A stretch of DNA of 64,000 nucleotides from CBDCUW01 sp963734865 (GCA_963734865.1 CAVTIV010000007.1:620001-684000), one strand, 5' to 3'; counted from the first letter of the stretch, positions 43,501 to 52,726 are shown. The notes: generated by a model from the letters alone, not told the origin. Numbers and translations are program-made.

Positions 43501-46134
43501 GATGTGGACGGCGCCCTGTTAGCCAATACGGTCCGTGTTTTGAATGATTCTTCCCGAGGCGTAAGCGCGATCGACGCGATTACGGGTCAGGTAACGTACG
43601 TACCAGATGCCGGTTTCGTCGGCAGTGATAGTCTGACGTACGAGGTATGCGATGATGGTGAGCCTTCGGCGTGTGGGGTCGCGTCGGTCCATATCGAGGT
43701 GCGACGACTAAACCATGCACCGCTGGCCGTGAACGATTCCGCCACGACTTCTGAACAGATTCCGGTCGCGATCAACGTCCTAGCGAATGACCTTGACCAA
43801 GACGGTGATCTGCTCACGGTCATTGGATTCTCGCAGGGAGCACATGGGGCGGTGGCGATCAGCTCGGATGGACTGATTTACACGCCCGGACAAGACTTTT
43901 ACGGCAACGACACGTTCACTTACGTCGTGTCAGACAACCACAATCAGCCCGTGACGGCTAAAGTTCATGTCGAGATTCTACCGATCAATGATGTTCCTCA
44001 AGCGGTATCGGAAACCTACTATATCCGACCCAATGTGCCCTTCACGCTCGTCGCTCCCGGTGTCCTGGCCAACGATTCGGATGCGGATGGTGATCGGATT
44101 ACCGCCTCTTTGGTAAGTGACCCATCGTTCGGCCGAGTGGAACTTCATGAAGACGGCTCCTTTGTTTATGCAGCTACAGTCGGCGGGCAACTCCAGGACA
44201 GTTTCACTTATGTTACCACGGACGGCTTCAGCACATCGGCCGTCGCCACGGTCGAGATCATCGTTGTCGCCGAAACGGTGGAGATCGTGGACAGCGAATC
44301 GTGCAACGCGACCCGGGACGTGATCGGGAATGAAAGCAATCCCAGCGCCGTTCCTTATGGCCAGTTCGGCGCCTTGTGCATTATTCGGCCCAGCACCGAC
44401 GCGGGTGGCCCCTATTCAATTCAGGAGGGTGACTCGCTTGCGCTCGCAGGGTCGGCAATGGCCAATTCCAACGCCGAGCCATTCGATTTCTCTTGGGATG
44501 TCAACGTCGATGGTGTGTTTGCCGATGCCGTCGGTGCGGAACCACAGCTTACCTGGCAGCAACTTCGATCGCTCGGCGTCGACGACGACGGGATTTTCCG
44601 GATCCGTTTAAGAACGAACGATGCAATCGGCAACGCGCGCGAGACGTCGGCCGTTCTGGTTGTTTCAAACACAGATCCGACCGTCTCACTACAGGGGGCC
44701 GACCAGATCGAAGAAGGATCGCAATACACGCTATCGCTTGGAACAGTGACCGATCCGGGTGACGACACGGTTACCAGCTTTACGGTCAATTGGGGTGACG
44801 GCACTTCCAATGTTTATGACGCCAATGGAGCCGTCACGCACTCGTACAGGGAGGGACCCCTTGACCACGAAATCACGATCGATGTGGTCGACGAAGATGG
44901 CCTACACAGCACGGTAGCGAGGTTACCCTTGACCGTCCAGAACGTGGCTCCACAGATCGTGGACTTGAATCTCGTGCCCTCAGCCATCGAGAAAGGCGGC
45001 ACCGTAACACTCGCAGGCGAATTCAGTGATCCCGGTGCGTTGGACACGCACCAGGTCGTTATCGAGTGGGGCGACGGCACAGTCGATACGTTGATCGATT
45101 TGAACGTCGACCAGCGCACGTTTACCGCAAACCACCGGTACCCCGAAAACAGTCCCGCCGTTACTGATTCTGGCGGATTCACCATCGTCGTTACGGTAAA
45201 AGACGATGATGCAGGTGAAGCGTCAGCCACCGCGAATGTTACCGTCGTCGGCAACAATCCGACGGACGTGACCGATCATGTCACGATCAACCTGTACGGC
45301 CGTCAATACAACCGGCGAACGGGAGTATATGGTTTTTACGCCAGCATCACGAACAACTCGACTGACGATTTGGCTTATCCAATTCGATTATTGTTCAGTG
45401 ATTTAGGACCGACGGGCACGACTGTCGTGAATGCAGATGGAGTGCTGGACGATGGCACGCCGTACTTTGATTTCGAGGGAACGGGATTGCTCGCTCCCGG
45501 AATGACAACCACAGCAGTCGTGATCGGAATCAAGCCTCCGCCTCGAATGCTGTACACCTTCGAGCTGCAAGTATTCGCGGTCGTGGTCGGCGGCAGCCGA
45601 GCGGCTGGCGAATGGATCTTGGATGGGGCCGATTCTTTCGCAGCAATTCCATCGCCGGCATTCCAGAACCGTCGTGACCGTTTCGATGTTAACGCCGATG
45701 GCCGAGTCTCGTCCCAGGACGCGCTCGCCGTCATCAATCACATTCATCGGGGCAGGAACATGATCGCAGCTGATTTGGCGGCGGTGGTTGATTTGGAACC
45801 CCGTAAATGGCTGGACGTCAATGGGGACGGGATCGCCACGGCGCTCGACGCGTTGAATGTGATCAATGAACTTGGTCGCCGTGAGCAGCGGAAATCATTC
45901 GAGGTCGTCCATGGAGAACAGATTGGCAAGGTCGAAAACGTCCACCGGCTCGTCGACGAAATTTACACCTGCCTGATCGGCGAGGACTCGAAATGGCTGT
46001 ACTTCGACGATCGTCCGTCAGCGGTGGGTCGGATCGACGGCAAATGGCAGTATCCAGCCGAGTCCGATAAGCATCCGTCGGAAACGATGGAAACCATTGA
46101 CTTCGTCGTCAATACAACGGCAGACCGGGTGTGA
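28582..46134 (+). CDS. Giant multidomain surface protein (~5,850 aa) with dockerin-like C-terminus (four frameshifts)
   Basis: GGGAGGGACGG precedes ATG 28582. An Arg-rich N-terminus with RKLEQLEARLTLAG matches the planctomycete LEPR-type export motif. Domains by base: beta-propeller entry module with SBBP repeats (28740-31080), PKD, sialidase-like BNR blades (31400-32700), PKD, more BNR (33020-34500), three PKD, a second entry module plus SBBP (35900-37920), PKD, FG-GAP/VCBS (39050-41210), PKD, Ig/cadherin-like repeats (41840-44270), PKD, dockerin-like pair (45670-45890) and a short tail. Breaks: one G missing from GGGG at 31884-31887 and from the GGGG near 32971; one extra base near 39229 and near 42248. 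Correcting all four gives 5,851 codons. Likely a calcium-rich adhesin or matrix protein; no enzymatic site was found. Confidence 0.85.
28740..31080 (+). repeat. Giant-protein module, copy 1: entry domain plus SBBP blades
   Basis: Begins VFEPNVGQAAERVDFVARG and runs through IDLVYYGRGGELEYDWMV and ELVIDPILVYSTYLGG into blades of the type AFVTKLDPSGVPVFSTYVG / YVTGETNSADFPLLDT. This is the seven-bladed SBBP-type propeller preceded by its usual entry domain. The same arrangement recurs at 35900-37920. Confidence 0.75.
35900..37920 (+). repeat. Giant-protein module, copy 2: entry domain plus SBBP blades
   Basis: Begins VSFESNQGQTDEQVDFLAAG and continues IDLVYYGNQGELEYDWIV and TLIIDPVLDYSSYLGG, then SBBP blades (YVTGFTSSLNFPTLNAVQ, AYVTGRTASVDFPTSD, and so on). 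It parallels copy 1 segment by segment, which shows an internal duplication. Confidence 0.75.
39050..41210 (+). repeat. FG-GAP/VCBS repeat array
   Basis: At least nine copies of a motif like VLLGNGDGTF alternate with D-x-D/N-x-D-G calcium-loop segments such as DLNGDGNLDLVAG, DFNDDGKLDLVAS and DLNSDGILDIAGA. This is the integrin-alpha-like calcium-binding propeller. The repeats also create a long spurious open frame on the opposite strand. Confidence 0.8.
45670..45890 (+). other. Dockerin-type-I-like repeat pair at the giant protein's C-terminus
   Basis: Two calcium-loop helices: DRFDVNADGRVSSQDALAVI and WLDVNGDGIATALDALNVIN. Spacing and residues match the duplicated EF-hand-like dockerin I. 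In planctomycete surface proteins this ends many large proteins; cohesin partners were not seen in the window. Confidence 0.8.
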
Positions 46135-46143
46135 ATCGACGCA

Positions 46144-46377
46144 CTACAGAAACGTGTAGATCAGAATCTGGATGATCAGCGCGATCGAGGCTCCGACCTT
46201 CAAGTTTTCATCCCACCGCCGCGCACCACCCGGTGGTGTTGTCGCCGATGACGGCAATCGCAGCACCCAGATCAGCAGTACCACGAGACTGGCCACGAAC
46301 AAGACTCGAACCAACGCCAAGGGAATCATTTCCAGGCTCTGGCGAAGGAACTCACCGAATCGATGCAGCGGCGTCAT
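46144..46377 (-). CDS. Small two-helix membrane protein coupled to an SSS transporter
   Basis: 77 residues with two hydrophobic helices (about residues 18-41, ALVRVLFVASLVVLLIWVL, and 62-77, GASIALIIQILIYTFL). Its ATG overlaps the stop of the upstream symporter gene (46374-46377), so the two are translationally coupled. Some sodium/solute symporters need a small companion membrane protein (YhdT with PanF is one known pairing), so an accessory role is a reasonable inference. The product resembles no named family I can recall. It converges with the giant gene with a 9-base gap. Confidence 0.7.
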   Translation of the reverse strand: MTPLHRFGEFLRQSLEMIPLALVRVLFVASLVVLLIWVLRLPSSATTPPGGARRWDENLKVGASIALIIQILIYTFL

Positions 46378-48065
46378 GTCGTCGCTCCCTCCGCAAGCGC
46401 GCCAAGATCTGGCTCCTCGCCGGTTGCTGCCGACGATGCTGCTGAGCGGCCAGCAAAGACATATTGCAGCTTATCCTCGGCAACGGGACCGCCGAACAGA
46501 CTCAGCACGATCAATACGATGGCAGCGACCACGAAGGACCAAATGGAAAAATAGAGAAACGGTTCCTGAATCTTGAACAGCGGCTGCCAATCCAGCGCCT
46601 CGAATACGGCAGGCTGATTGAGTGTGTACAGCGAAATGGACGTGCCGATCCCACACAGCAGGGCAATCAATGCCGCATGACCCGTTGCTCGTCGCCACAG
46701 GATACCGATCAGCAAAATCGCAAACGTCGGACCTTGGAAAAAGGCCATCAGCGTTTGAAAGATGGCGTAGATACCAGAATTTTCTTGCATCGTGGTCAAC
46801 ACAAACGCGAAGGCGACCGCCCAAGCCACCAGGGCGGCGGTGGTAATCCGCCCGATCGCTAATAGCCGCTCGTCCGTCACGTCCCGGTCAACGAACCGCT
46901 TGTACAAATCGCTGGAAACGATGGTCGCGGCAGAGTTCAGGTAGGAATCGATGCTCGACATCAGCGCTGCCAAAAATGCGGCGACGAACAGACCTCGCAA
47001 TCCGGCGGGCAGTAACACCCCGACCAGATTCGGGATGGCCGCGTCACCGTCCTGCAACTCCGGCAACACGGCAACCGCGATCAGCCCCGGTACGGCAACG
47101 ATCAGAGGAATCACATTCTTCAACAACGCTCCCCACACATACGAGGCTCGGGCCTCGAACTCGCTTCTCGCCCCGAGTGATCGTTGCACGATCGCTTGGT
47201 TGCCGATCCAATATGCCGGGCTGAGAATCAGTGCCAGACCAAAGTAAATGCCAGGCCAGGGAAACGGCGATTGTGTGTCAGCCGGAAGGATCAGCGACGT
47301 GCGTTCATCGATCGAGGAACGGGAAACCACTGCGACACCGCCGGGCGATTGGGTTCCGGCCTCACCGGCCTGTTGCCCAGCACTGCTCTCGGCCTGAGTC
47401 GTGACGGCAATCTTGCGGGCATCCGCCTCGGCCAGCCGTTCCCGCAACTCGCCAATACCACCCACTCGGACCAGTCCCAATACCAGAATCATGAGACACC
47501 CGACGATCATCACGGTGCACTGGATCATGTCGGTATAGACCACAGCCGCCAGCCCACCGATCAACGTGTAAACGCCCACCAGAACCGCGGTGACAATGAT
47601 GCACGCGGCTTCGTTCCAACCAAAGACCGCTGACATCATCTTTGCGGAGGCCAGCAGCATGATGCCCAGGTTGCAGGCCATGAATATCAGCCAGCAAACT
47701 GCCACGACCGAGCGAACACCCACGTTGTAACGACGTTCCAGAAACTCAGGAACGGTATAGACACCGGAGCGGTAAAAGAACGGTATGAATACAAATGCAC
47801 CGACAATCATCGCCGGAACGCATCCGATCCATTCAAAATTGGCGACCGCCAGCCCGTGACTGTAGGCGGCTCCGCCGACCCCTATGATGTCCGTGCCACC
47901 AATGTCGGTCGCGACCAGCGACATTCCGATTGCCCACCAAGGCAACCGCCGGCCGGCGAGGAAAAAATCGCTGCCCGTCCTGGTCCGCAGGCCGATTGCG
48001 ACCCCGACGGCGATGGTACCAATGAGATACAACGCGATCACGACATGATCGGGCAACGTTAGCAT
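46374..48065 (-). CDS. Sodium:solute symporter (SSS family)
   Basis: About 563 residues from ATG 48065 (a GTG at 48086 is also possible). The product has 13-14 hydrophobic helices. Family marks: RTRTGSDFFLAGRRLPWWAIGMSLVATDIGG early, YTVPEFLERRYN, GGLAAVVYTDMIQC, and SSIDSYLNSAATIVSSDLYKRF late. These form the sodium sites of the LeuT-like core. A polar insertion (residues ~205-245, QAESSAGQQAGEAGTQSPGG) lies between helices in mid-protein. Substrates of this class include sugars, sialic acid, amino acids and vitamins; this one cannot be named. Expressed with the 77-residue membrane protein and divergent from a CBM9-like gene. Confidence 0.9.
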   Translation of the reverse strand: MLTLPDHVVIALYLIGTIAVGVAIGLRTRTGSDFFLAGRRLPWWAIGMSLVATDIGGTDIIGVGGAAYSHGLAVANFEWIGCVPAMIVGAFVFIPFFYRSGVYTVPEFLERRYNVGVRSVVAVCWLIFMACNLGIMLLASAKMMSAVFGWNEAACIIVTAVLVGVYTLIGGLAAVVYTDMIQCTVMIVGCLMILVLGLVRVGGIGELRERLAEADARKIAVTTQAESSAGQQAGEAGTQSPGGVAVVSRSSIDERTSLILPADTQSPFPWPGIYFGLALILSPAYWIGNQAIVQRSLGARSEFEARASYVWGALLKNVIPLIVAVPGLIAVAVLPELQDGDAAIPNLVGVLLPAGLRGLFVAAFLAALMSSIDSYLNSAATIVSSDLYKRFVDRDVTDERLLAIGRITTAALVAWAVAFAFVLTTMQENSGIYAIFQTLMAFFQGPTFAILLIGILWRRATGHAALIALLCGIGTSISLYTLNQPAVFEALDWQPLFKIQEPFLYFSIWSFVVAAIVLIVLSLFGGPVAEDKLQYVFAGRSAASSAATGEEPDLGALAEGATT

Positions 48066-48077
48066 GTTGGCCGCTGC

Positions 48078-48083
48078 TATAAT
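48078..48083 (+). promoter_or_regulatory. Candidate -10 box (TATAAT) for the CBM9-like gene
   Basis: A perfect TATAAT on the plus strand lies 70 bases before ATG 48154 and just upstream of the symporter's ATG on the other strand. No good -35 was seen, so this is a weak call. Its position supports the shorter symporter start at 48065. Confidence 0.3.
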
Positions 48084-48153
48084 CACAATCGTTTGACCCC
48101 GGGAAGGCTGCGTGTTTGTTGACTACCATACTGCGAAACGGACAGACAAGCGA

Positions 48154-48936
48154 ATGATTGAGCGACGAAAACCGACCACAATCCTGATTTCCGCAATCTC
48201 CGTGGCAAGCCTGCTGTTGCTGCTCGTAGCGATCGGCAAATCGGCGATCGGCAAACCGGCGATTGCGGATGAATCGCCTACCGCCAAGCCGCCGACGCTG
48301 ATGGTCAAACAATGCGATGACTTCGCGGTCAATGGCAGGGGCGATGCCGCCGCCTGGCAAAACGTTCCCTGGGTGAAACTCCATCGGCGTCCACACGGCG
48401 AACATGATTACACGGCCCAGTTCAAAATACTTTATTCCGCAACGGGACTCTATGTGCTGTTCGACGGCAGCGACAAAACACTGACGGCAACGATGCAGGA
48501 AGATTTTCTTGACCTGTGGAACGAGGATGTCTTTGAGTGCTTCTTCTGGACCGACGAGAGGGATCCCGTTTACTTTGAATACGAGATTTCACCGCTCGGA
48601 CACGAGCTTCCAATCCTCGTCCCGAATTTGGGTGGTCAGTTTCTTGGCTGGCGACCGTGGCACTACGAAGGTGATCGTAAAATCCGCAAGCAAGTCTCGG
48701 CAACCGAGGGAACCAACACGTCCCTGTCCACTGTGCAAGGTTGGCGAGCCGAACTGTTCATTCCCTTTGAACTGCTAAAACCTTTGCGCAACTTGCCGCC
48801 GAAGTCGGGGACTCAGTGGCGAGCCAACTTTTACCGCGTCGACTACGATAACCAGCAAGTCAGTGGATGGGATTGGGCTCGGGTCGGACCCAGTTTTCAC
48901 GACTTCCAAAAGTTCGGCACACTGATATTCGAATGA
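48154..48936 (+). CDS. Secreted CBM9-like (carbohydrate-binding family 9) domain protein
   Basis: 260 residues from ATG 48154. The signal peptide (TILISAISVASLLLLLVAIG) runs into a 15-bp tandem repeat encoding AIGKS-AIGKP at the processing site. The rest matches the CBM9-like sandwich: DDFAVNGRGDAAAWQNVPWVKL, TAQFKILYSATGLYVLFDGSD, LWNEDVFECFFWTDERDPVYFEYEISPLG, and WRAELFIPFELL..GTQWRANFYRVDY to the end. Stand-alone members occur in environmental Bacteroidota and planctomycetes, presumably binding sugars at the cell surface. Divergent from the SSS transporter and 159 bases before an amidohydrolase. Binding target not known. Confidence 0.75.
   Translation: MIERRKPTTILISAISVASLLLLLVAIGKSAIGKPAIADESPTAKPPTLMVKQCDDFAVNGRGDAAAWQNVPWVKLHRRPHGEHDYTAQFKILYSATGLYVLFDGSDKTLTATMQEDFLDLWNEDVFECFFWTDERDPVYFEYEISPLGHELPILVPNLGGQFLGWRPWHYEGDRKIRKQVSATEGTNTSLSTVQGWRAELFIPFELLKPLRNLPPKSGTQWRANFYRVDYDNQQVSGWDWARVGPSFHDFQKFGTLIFE
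48229..48263 (+). repeat. 15-bp coding tandem repeat, two-plus copies
   Basis: GCGATCGGCAAATCG (48229-48243) is followed by GCGATCGGCAAACCG (48244-48258) and a partial third copy. It encodes AIGKS-AIGKP at the signal-peptide junction of the CBM9-like protein. Confidence 0.9.
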
Positions 48937-49095
48937 GGGCGGTATTTGAATCAAGACTCGCCAGTGGCCGCCGCCACATGGGTCTCTGCACGACGATGCG
49001 ACACATTCCATTCTCTCCTTCCTCTCGCTGTCACCGGTTGACTCCGCTGACGGCAGCGCGGATCGATCATCAGCGATTTTTTTAAAAAAGGACGC

Positions 49096-50259
49096 ATGGT
49101 TCCGATGAATCTTCATTCGATCTCAAGACGACTGGCCGTTGTTTGCACGATCTTTGTACTGATCGGTAGCAACGGAATTGCTCAGAACGGAGCGGCGAAA
49201 CCGGACGAAGCCAAGGAGGACATTCGTGACCTCAAGCTTCGCGACTGGCAACCGCGGTCGATGCTGAAGACCAAGGTCACGCGAGTCAACTTGCCGGCGT
49301 TTGCCGTGATTGATGTCCATAATCACCTGGGCGGCGGTGCCCAAACGCTCAGTGATGAACGCGTGAAACGCTACCTGCGGGAAATGGATGACGCCGGAGT
49401 TCGCACCGTCGTCAATCTCGATGGCGGATGGGACGAGCAACTGAAGGAAACCGTCGCGGCGCTCGATGACGCTCATCCGGGCCGATTTCTAACGTTCGCC
49501 CTGATCAATCTTCGCGACTTTGATTCCGATGGCTGGTCCCAGCGCGAGACGGCACGATTGCGGAAAAGCTTCGAAACGGGTGCCAAGGGTCTTAAATTTC
49601 ACAAATCACTCGGATTATCGTATCGCGACAAAGATGGAAAACTGCTGGGCATTGACGACGAGCGTCTCGATCCGATCTGGGCGTTGTGTGGCGAAATGAA
49701 TAAACCCGTGATGATTCACACCTCCGACCCCGCCGCCTTCTTCACGCCACTGGATCGCTACAACGAACGGTGGCACGAACTGAACGATCATCCCAATTGG
49801 CTGTTCTTCGGTGATGACTATCCCTCTCGCGACGAGCTGCTACAGCAACGGAATCGAGCCATCGCAAAACATCCCGAGACGACTTTCATCGGAGCCCATT
49901 TCGGCAACAACCCCGAGGACCTGGAAACGGTTGGGAAGTGGCTCGAACAATACCCGAACTTTTTCGTCGACATCGATGCTCGGATATCCGAGTTGGGTCG
50001 TCAGCCTTACAGTTCCCGCCGATTTTTCATCCAGTACCAGGACCGCATCCTGTTCGGCACCGACACCACCCCAAAAGCGGATGCTTATCGCTTGTATTAC
50101 CGATTCTTGGAAACCGACGACGAATATTTCGATACCGCTGAATCCCATCACCGCCAGGGATTCTGGATGATCTACGGGGTTTTTCTGCCCAAACCGGTGC
50201 TCGAGAAAATCTATTACGCCAACGCTTCCCGCCTGCTCGGACTGAATCCGACTCGCTAA
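49096..50259 (+). CDS. Exported amidohydrolase (amidohydrolase_2 / TIM-barrel metal-dependent hydrolase)
   Basis: 387 residues; AAAAAAGGA precedes ATG 49096 (a second ATG lies 9 bases on). A signal peptide (AVVCTIFVLIGSNGIAQ) shows export. Barrel metal ligands are readable: DVHNHLGG (first strand, HxH), a Lys in GLKFHKSLG, VMIHTSDPAAFF, IGAHFGNNPED and FGTDTTPK (last Asp). The C-terminal YYANASRLLGL is typical of amidohydrolase_2 proteins, which perform hydrolysis or decarboxylation of aromatic or carboxylic substrates. It is convergent with the regulator gene. Substrate unknown; the periplasmic location narrows it to externally supplied compounds. Confidence 0.85.
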   Translation: MVPMNLHSISRRLAVVCTIFVLIGSNGIAQNGAAKPDEAKEDIRDLKLRDWQPRSMLKTKVTRVNLPAFAVIDVHNHLGGGAQTLSDERVKRYLREMDDAGVRTVVNLDGGWDEQLKETVAALDDAHPGRFLTFALINLRDFDSDGWSQRETARLRKSFETGAKGLKFHKSLGLSYRDKDGKLLGIDDERLDPIWALCGEMNKPVMIHTSDPAAFFTPLDRYNERWHELNDHPNWLFFGDDYPSRDELLQQRNRAIAKHPETTFIGAHFGNNPEDLETVGKWLEQYPNFFVDIDARISELGRQPYSSRRFFIQYQDRILFGTDTTPKADAYRLYYRFLETDDEYFDTAESHHRQGFWMIYGVFLPKPVLEKIYYANASRLLGLNPTR

Positions 50260-50305
50260 TGGCCGATCCATCCGAGACTTCGTTTCATCCCGGCACTGGC
50301 GATCA

Positions 50306-51451
50306 TCAGCGGCGCAATCCAGACCGGACGGCAGTCGGGCACAGGCCAAAATGTCGAGTGAACTGCTGTGTAAGACTCGAACTGCTGGCGAAGTCCATGC
50401 GAAATGCGATCTCCGTGATCGTGAGGTCGGATTCGACCAACAGGTTCCTGACATGCTCCATCCTCAACTGACGAAGCTGCTCGCCAGGTGAACGGTTCAA
50501 CAGCCGCCGAAATCGCTGCTCCAACGATCGTCGAGAGATTGGAAACTGTTTCAAGATCTCTCGAACATTCGTTCCTTGGTGGATGTGCTCGGCCATGAAT
50601 CGAAGGACCGCCACAATTTCCGGGTCGTCGATCGCCATCACATCGGTCGACTGCCTCGCACAAACGCCCAGCGGCGGAATCAGCGTTGGCTGCTTGGGAA
50701 CAAGTCCGCCATTCATCAATCGCCGCAACAAGGTCGACGCTTCGGCGCCAATCGATTCGCATGCAAGTTGAATGCTGGACAATTGTGGCCAAGAAACACT
50801 GCACAACAGATCATCGTTGTCGCCCGATAGGATTGCCACGTCATCAGGAACCTTCACTCCATTCCAGTCGCAAACATCTGCGATTTGTCGCGCCGGGTGG
50901 GGATCAGCCGCGAACAGCGCCAGCGGTCGGGGCAGTCCCGATAACCACTGAACGACTTGATCATGGTCGATCTCCCATCCACGGGTCGCACTATCCTCAA
51001 CAAACATATCACAGGTGAAACCGGCACGCTGCACGATGTCGCGAAAGGCGTTGGCCCGTTCAACGGAGTATCGACCGATCGTGGGGGCAAAACAGGCAAA
51101 GTGTTCCAGTCGCCGTTGTCGAAAGTGTTCCAATGCCATCGCGGCCCGCGCGCGATCATCGGTAGCCACTCGGCCCAACCAGTTTGCAGTGGGCATCATG
51201 ATCGACACGTCAACCGCCGGAAGCCCGGAACGACGGATGTGATCTGCCGTCGAACGATCTCGCAACGAGACAATCACACCGTCCCCTTGCCACCGTCGCG
51301 GCAGCCGCAGCTGGCGCTGGTGGTTTCGCGGTGCAATCAGTAACCGCCATCGGTTCTCTCTGGCAAAGGCGGCAACGGAGGCCACGACACGACGCCCCCA
51401 GCTGTCATCCGTCTCGATCAACACAGCGACTCGCAACGATCGATTGAACAA
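50306..51451 (-). CDS. AraC/XylR-type transcriptional regulator
   Basis: 381 residues: an N-terminal periplasmic-binding-protein-like ligand domain (LRVAVLIETDDSWGRRVVASVAAFAREN .. ILSGDNDDLLCSVSWPQLSSI) and a C-terminal AraC-type double helix-turn-helix (REILKQFPISRRSLEQRF and ITEIAFRMDFASSSSLTQQFTRHFG). This is the XylR architecture, a sugar- or metabolite-responsive activator. The start is TTG 51451: an in-frame TAA lies 12 bases upstream, and AAGAAGAG sits 6 bases before the TTG. A TATAAT and TGCGCA repeats precede it. It is divergent from the DUF1611 gene, which it probably controls together with itself. Confidence 0.88.
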   Translation of the reverse strand: MFNRSLRVAVLIETDDSWGRRVVASVAAFARENRWRLLIAPRNHQRQLRLPRRWQGDGVIVSLRDRSTADHIRRSGLPAVDVSIMMPTANWLGRVATDDRARAAMALEHFRQRRLEHFACFAPTIGRYSVERANAFRDIVQRAGFTCDMFVEDSATRGWEIDHDQVVQWLSGLPRPLALFAADPHPARQIADVCDWNGVKVPDDVAILSGDNDDLLCSVSWPQLSSIQLACESIGAEASTLLRRLMNGGLVPKQPTLIPPLGVCARQSTDVMAIDDPEIVAVLRFMAEHIHQGTNVREILKQFPISRRSLEQRFRRLLNRSPGEQLRQLRMEHVRNLLVESDLTITEIAFRMDFASSSSLTQQFTRHFGLCPTAVRSGLRR

Positions 51452-51484
51452 CGGAATCTCTTCTTAGCGGTGGCATCTGCGACC

Positions 51485-51519
51485 TGCGCATTATAGCATG
51501 ACTCTTGCGCAATTGCGCA
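51485..51519. promoter_or_regulatory. Candidate operator: three TGCGCA sites, two forming a 14-bp palindrome
   Basis: TGCGCA occurs at 51485-51490, 51506-51511 and 51514-51519. The last two form the perfect palindrome TGCGCAATTGCGCA (51506-51519). The first is 21 bases, two helical turns, from the second. The set lies in the 160-base gap between the XylR-type regulator and the DUF1611 gene and flanks the minus-strand TATAAT, covering the -35 position. Autoregulation is inferred. Confidence 0.55.
51490..51495 (-). promoter_or_regulatory. Candidate -10 box (TATAAT) of the regulator gene
   Basis: Minus-strand TATAAT about 39 bases before the TTG start of the XylR-type gene. A TGCGCA half-site sits 18 bases upstream at the -35 position, and another overlaps the -10 by one base. 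Confidence 0.45.
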
Positions 51520-51611
51520 GGCCGACACGGCCTGGATTGTGTACCCTCACTGCGACGCGTTTGCCGCTGTCGACCGCGTGATGTGTTCAATCCCACTGCG
51601 AGTCCAACCGC

Positions 51612-52707
51612 ATGACCCCCGATGATTCCACCAATGTCTCGCCGCTGCATCACAAGATTGCCATCCTCACCGATGGCTATTCAACGCCGTTTGTGGCCAA
51701 AACCGCCATCAGCCTGCTGCGATATCGCACCGCGGATATCGCCGCGGTGATCGATCGAACGGCGGAGGGAAAAACGACGCAAGAACTGCTGGGTGCCGGC
51801 GATAACATTCCCGTTGTCGGACGTCTGTCAGCCGTCCCCGAGGCCGACTCGCTGTACATCGGGATCGCTCCGCCTGGCGGGAAGCTGCCCGATGAGTGGC
51901 GACCGATCATTGCCGAAGCGCTGCGGCGTGGAATCGATATCGTGTCGGGATTGCACGACTTCCTGGTCGACGACGAGGCTTACGTCAAGCTTGCCCGTGA
52001 AACCGGCAGCCGCTTGATCGACGTGCGACGAAACCGACACAAGTCGACCGCCCAACGTTACCTGTTTCGCAGCGGTTGCGTTCGCATTCACACCGTCGGC
52101 CATGACTGCACGGTGGGCAAAATGGTGACGGCTCTGGAAATTCAGCGCGCGTTGACCGCTAACGGGAATGACGCGAAATTTCTTGCCACGGGCCAGACCG
52201 GAATCATGATTTCGGGTGAGGGCGTGCCGATCGACTGCGTCGTTGCCGACTTCGTCAACGGCGCCGCGGAAGAACTCGTGAAACAGAATGAGCAGCACGA
52301 TTTCCTGCTGATCGAAGGGCAGGGCAGTATCTCTCATCCATCGTTTTCGGCGGTGACTTTGGGGTTGCTGCATGGTTGCGCCGGACGGATTGATCTTCTG
52401 TTACGAAGCCGGCCGCACACAGGTCAAAGGACTGAACGATGTCGACATTCCTGCCGCCAAGGACCAGATGGCCGCCTATGAAATCGCCGCCAATCTGCGT
52501 CATCCCTGTCGGATCATCGGCATTGGGATCAACACTCGAACGCTGACGGCCGAACAAGCGGAGGCCGAGATTCTTCGAGCGGAGGCGACCTATGGCCTCC
52601 CGGCGTGCGACGTCTATCGCAATGGCGCCGACAAGTTGGTGCAGGCATCGATCGCACTTCGCGACCACCTTCTGGCAAGCAAGCCAGCCGTCCATACGAA
52701 CTGTTGA
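51612..52707 (+). CDS. DUF1611 protein (DgcN-like N-acyltransferase candidate; one frameshift)
   Basis: 364 residues after correction. N-terminal Rossmann-like domain (KIAILTDGYSTPFVAKTAISLLRYR .. PEADSLYIGIAPPGGKLP) and C-terminal P-loop domain (VGHDCTVGKMVTALEIQRAL .. LLIEGQGSISHPSFSAVTLGLLHG | APDGLIFCYEAGRTQVKG). One extra T in the TT near 52375 puts the last 110 residues in another frame. The family includes DgcN, a D-glutamate N-acetyltransferase; whether this member shares that substrate is inference. Weak ribosome binding site. It is 19 bases upstream of the beta-lactamase/VanX gene, so the pair is very likely one operon, and it reads divergently from the regulator. Confidence 0.85.
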
Positions 52708-52726
52708 ATCGACTGAGTCATTGATC

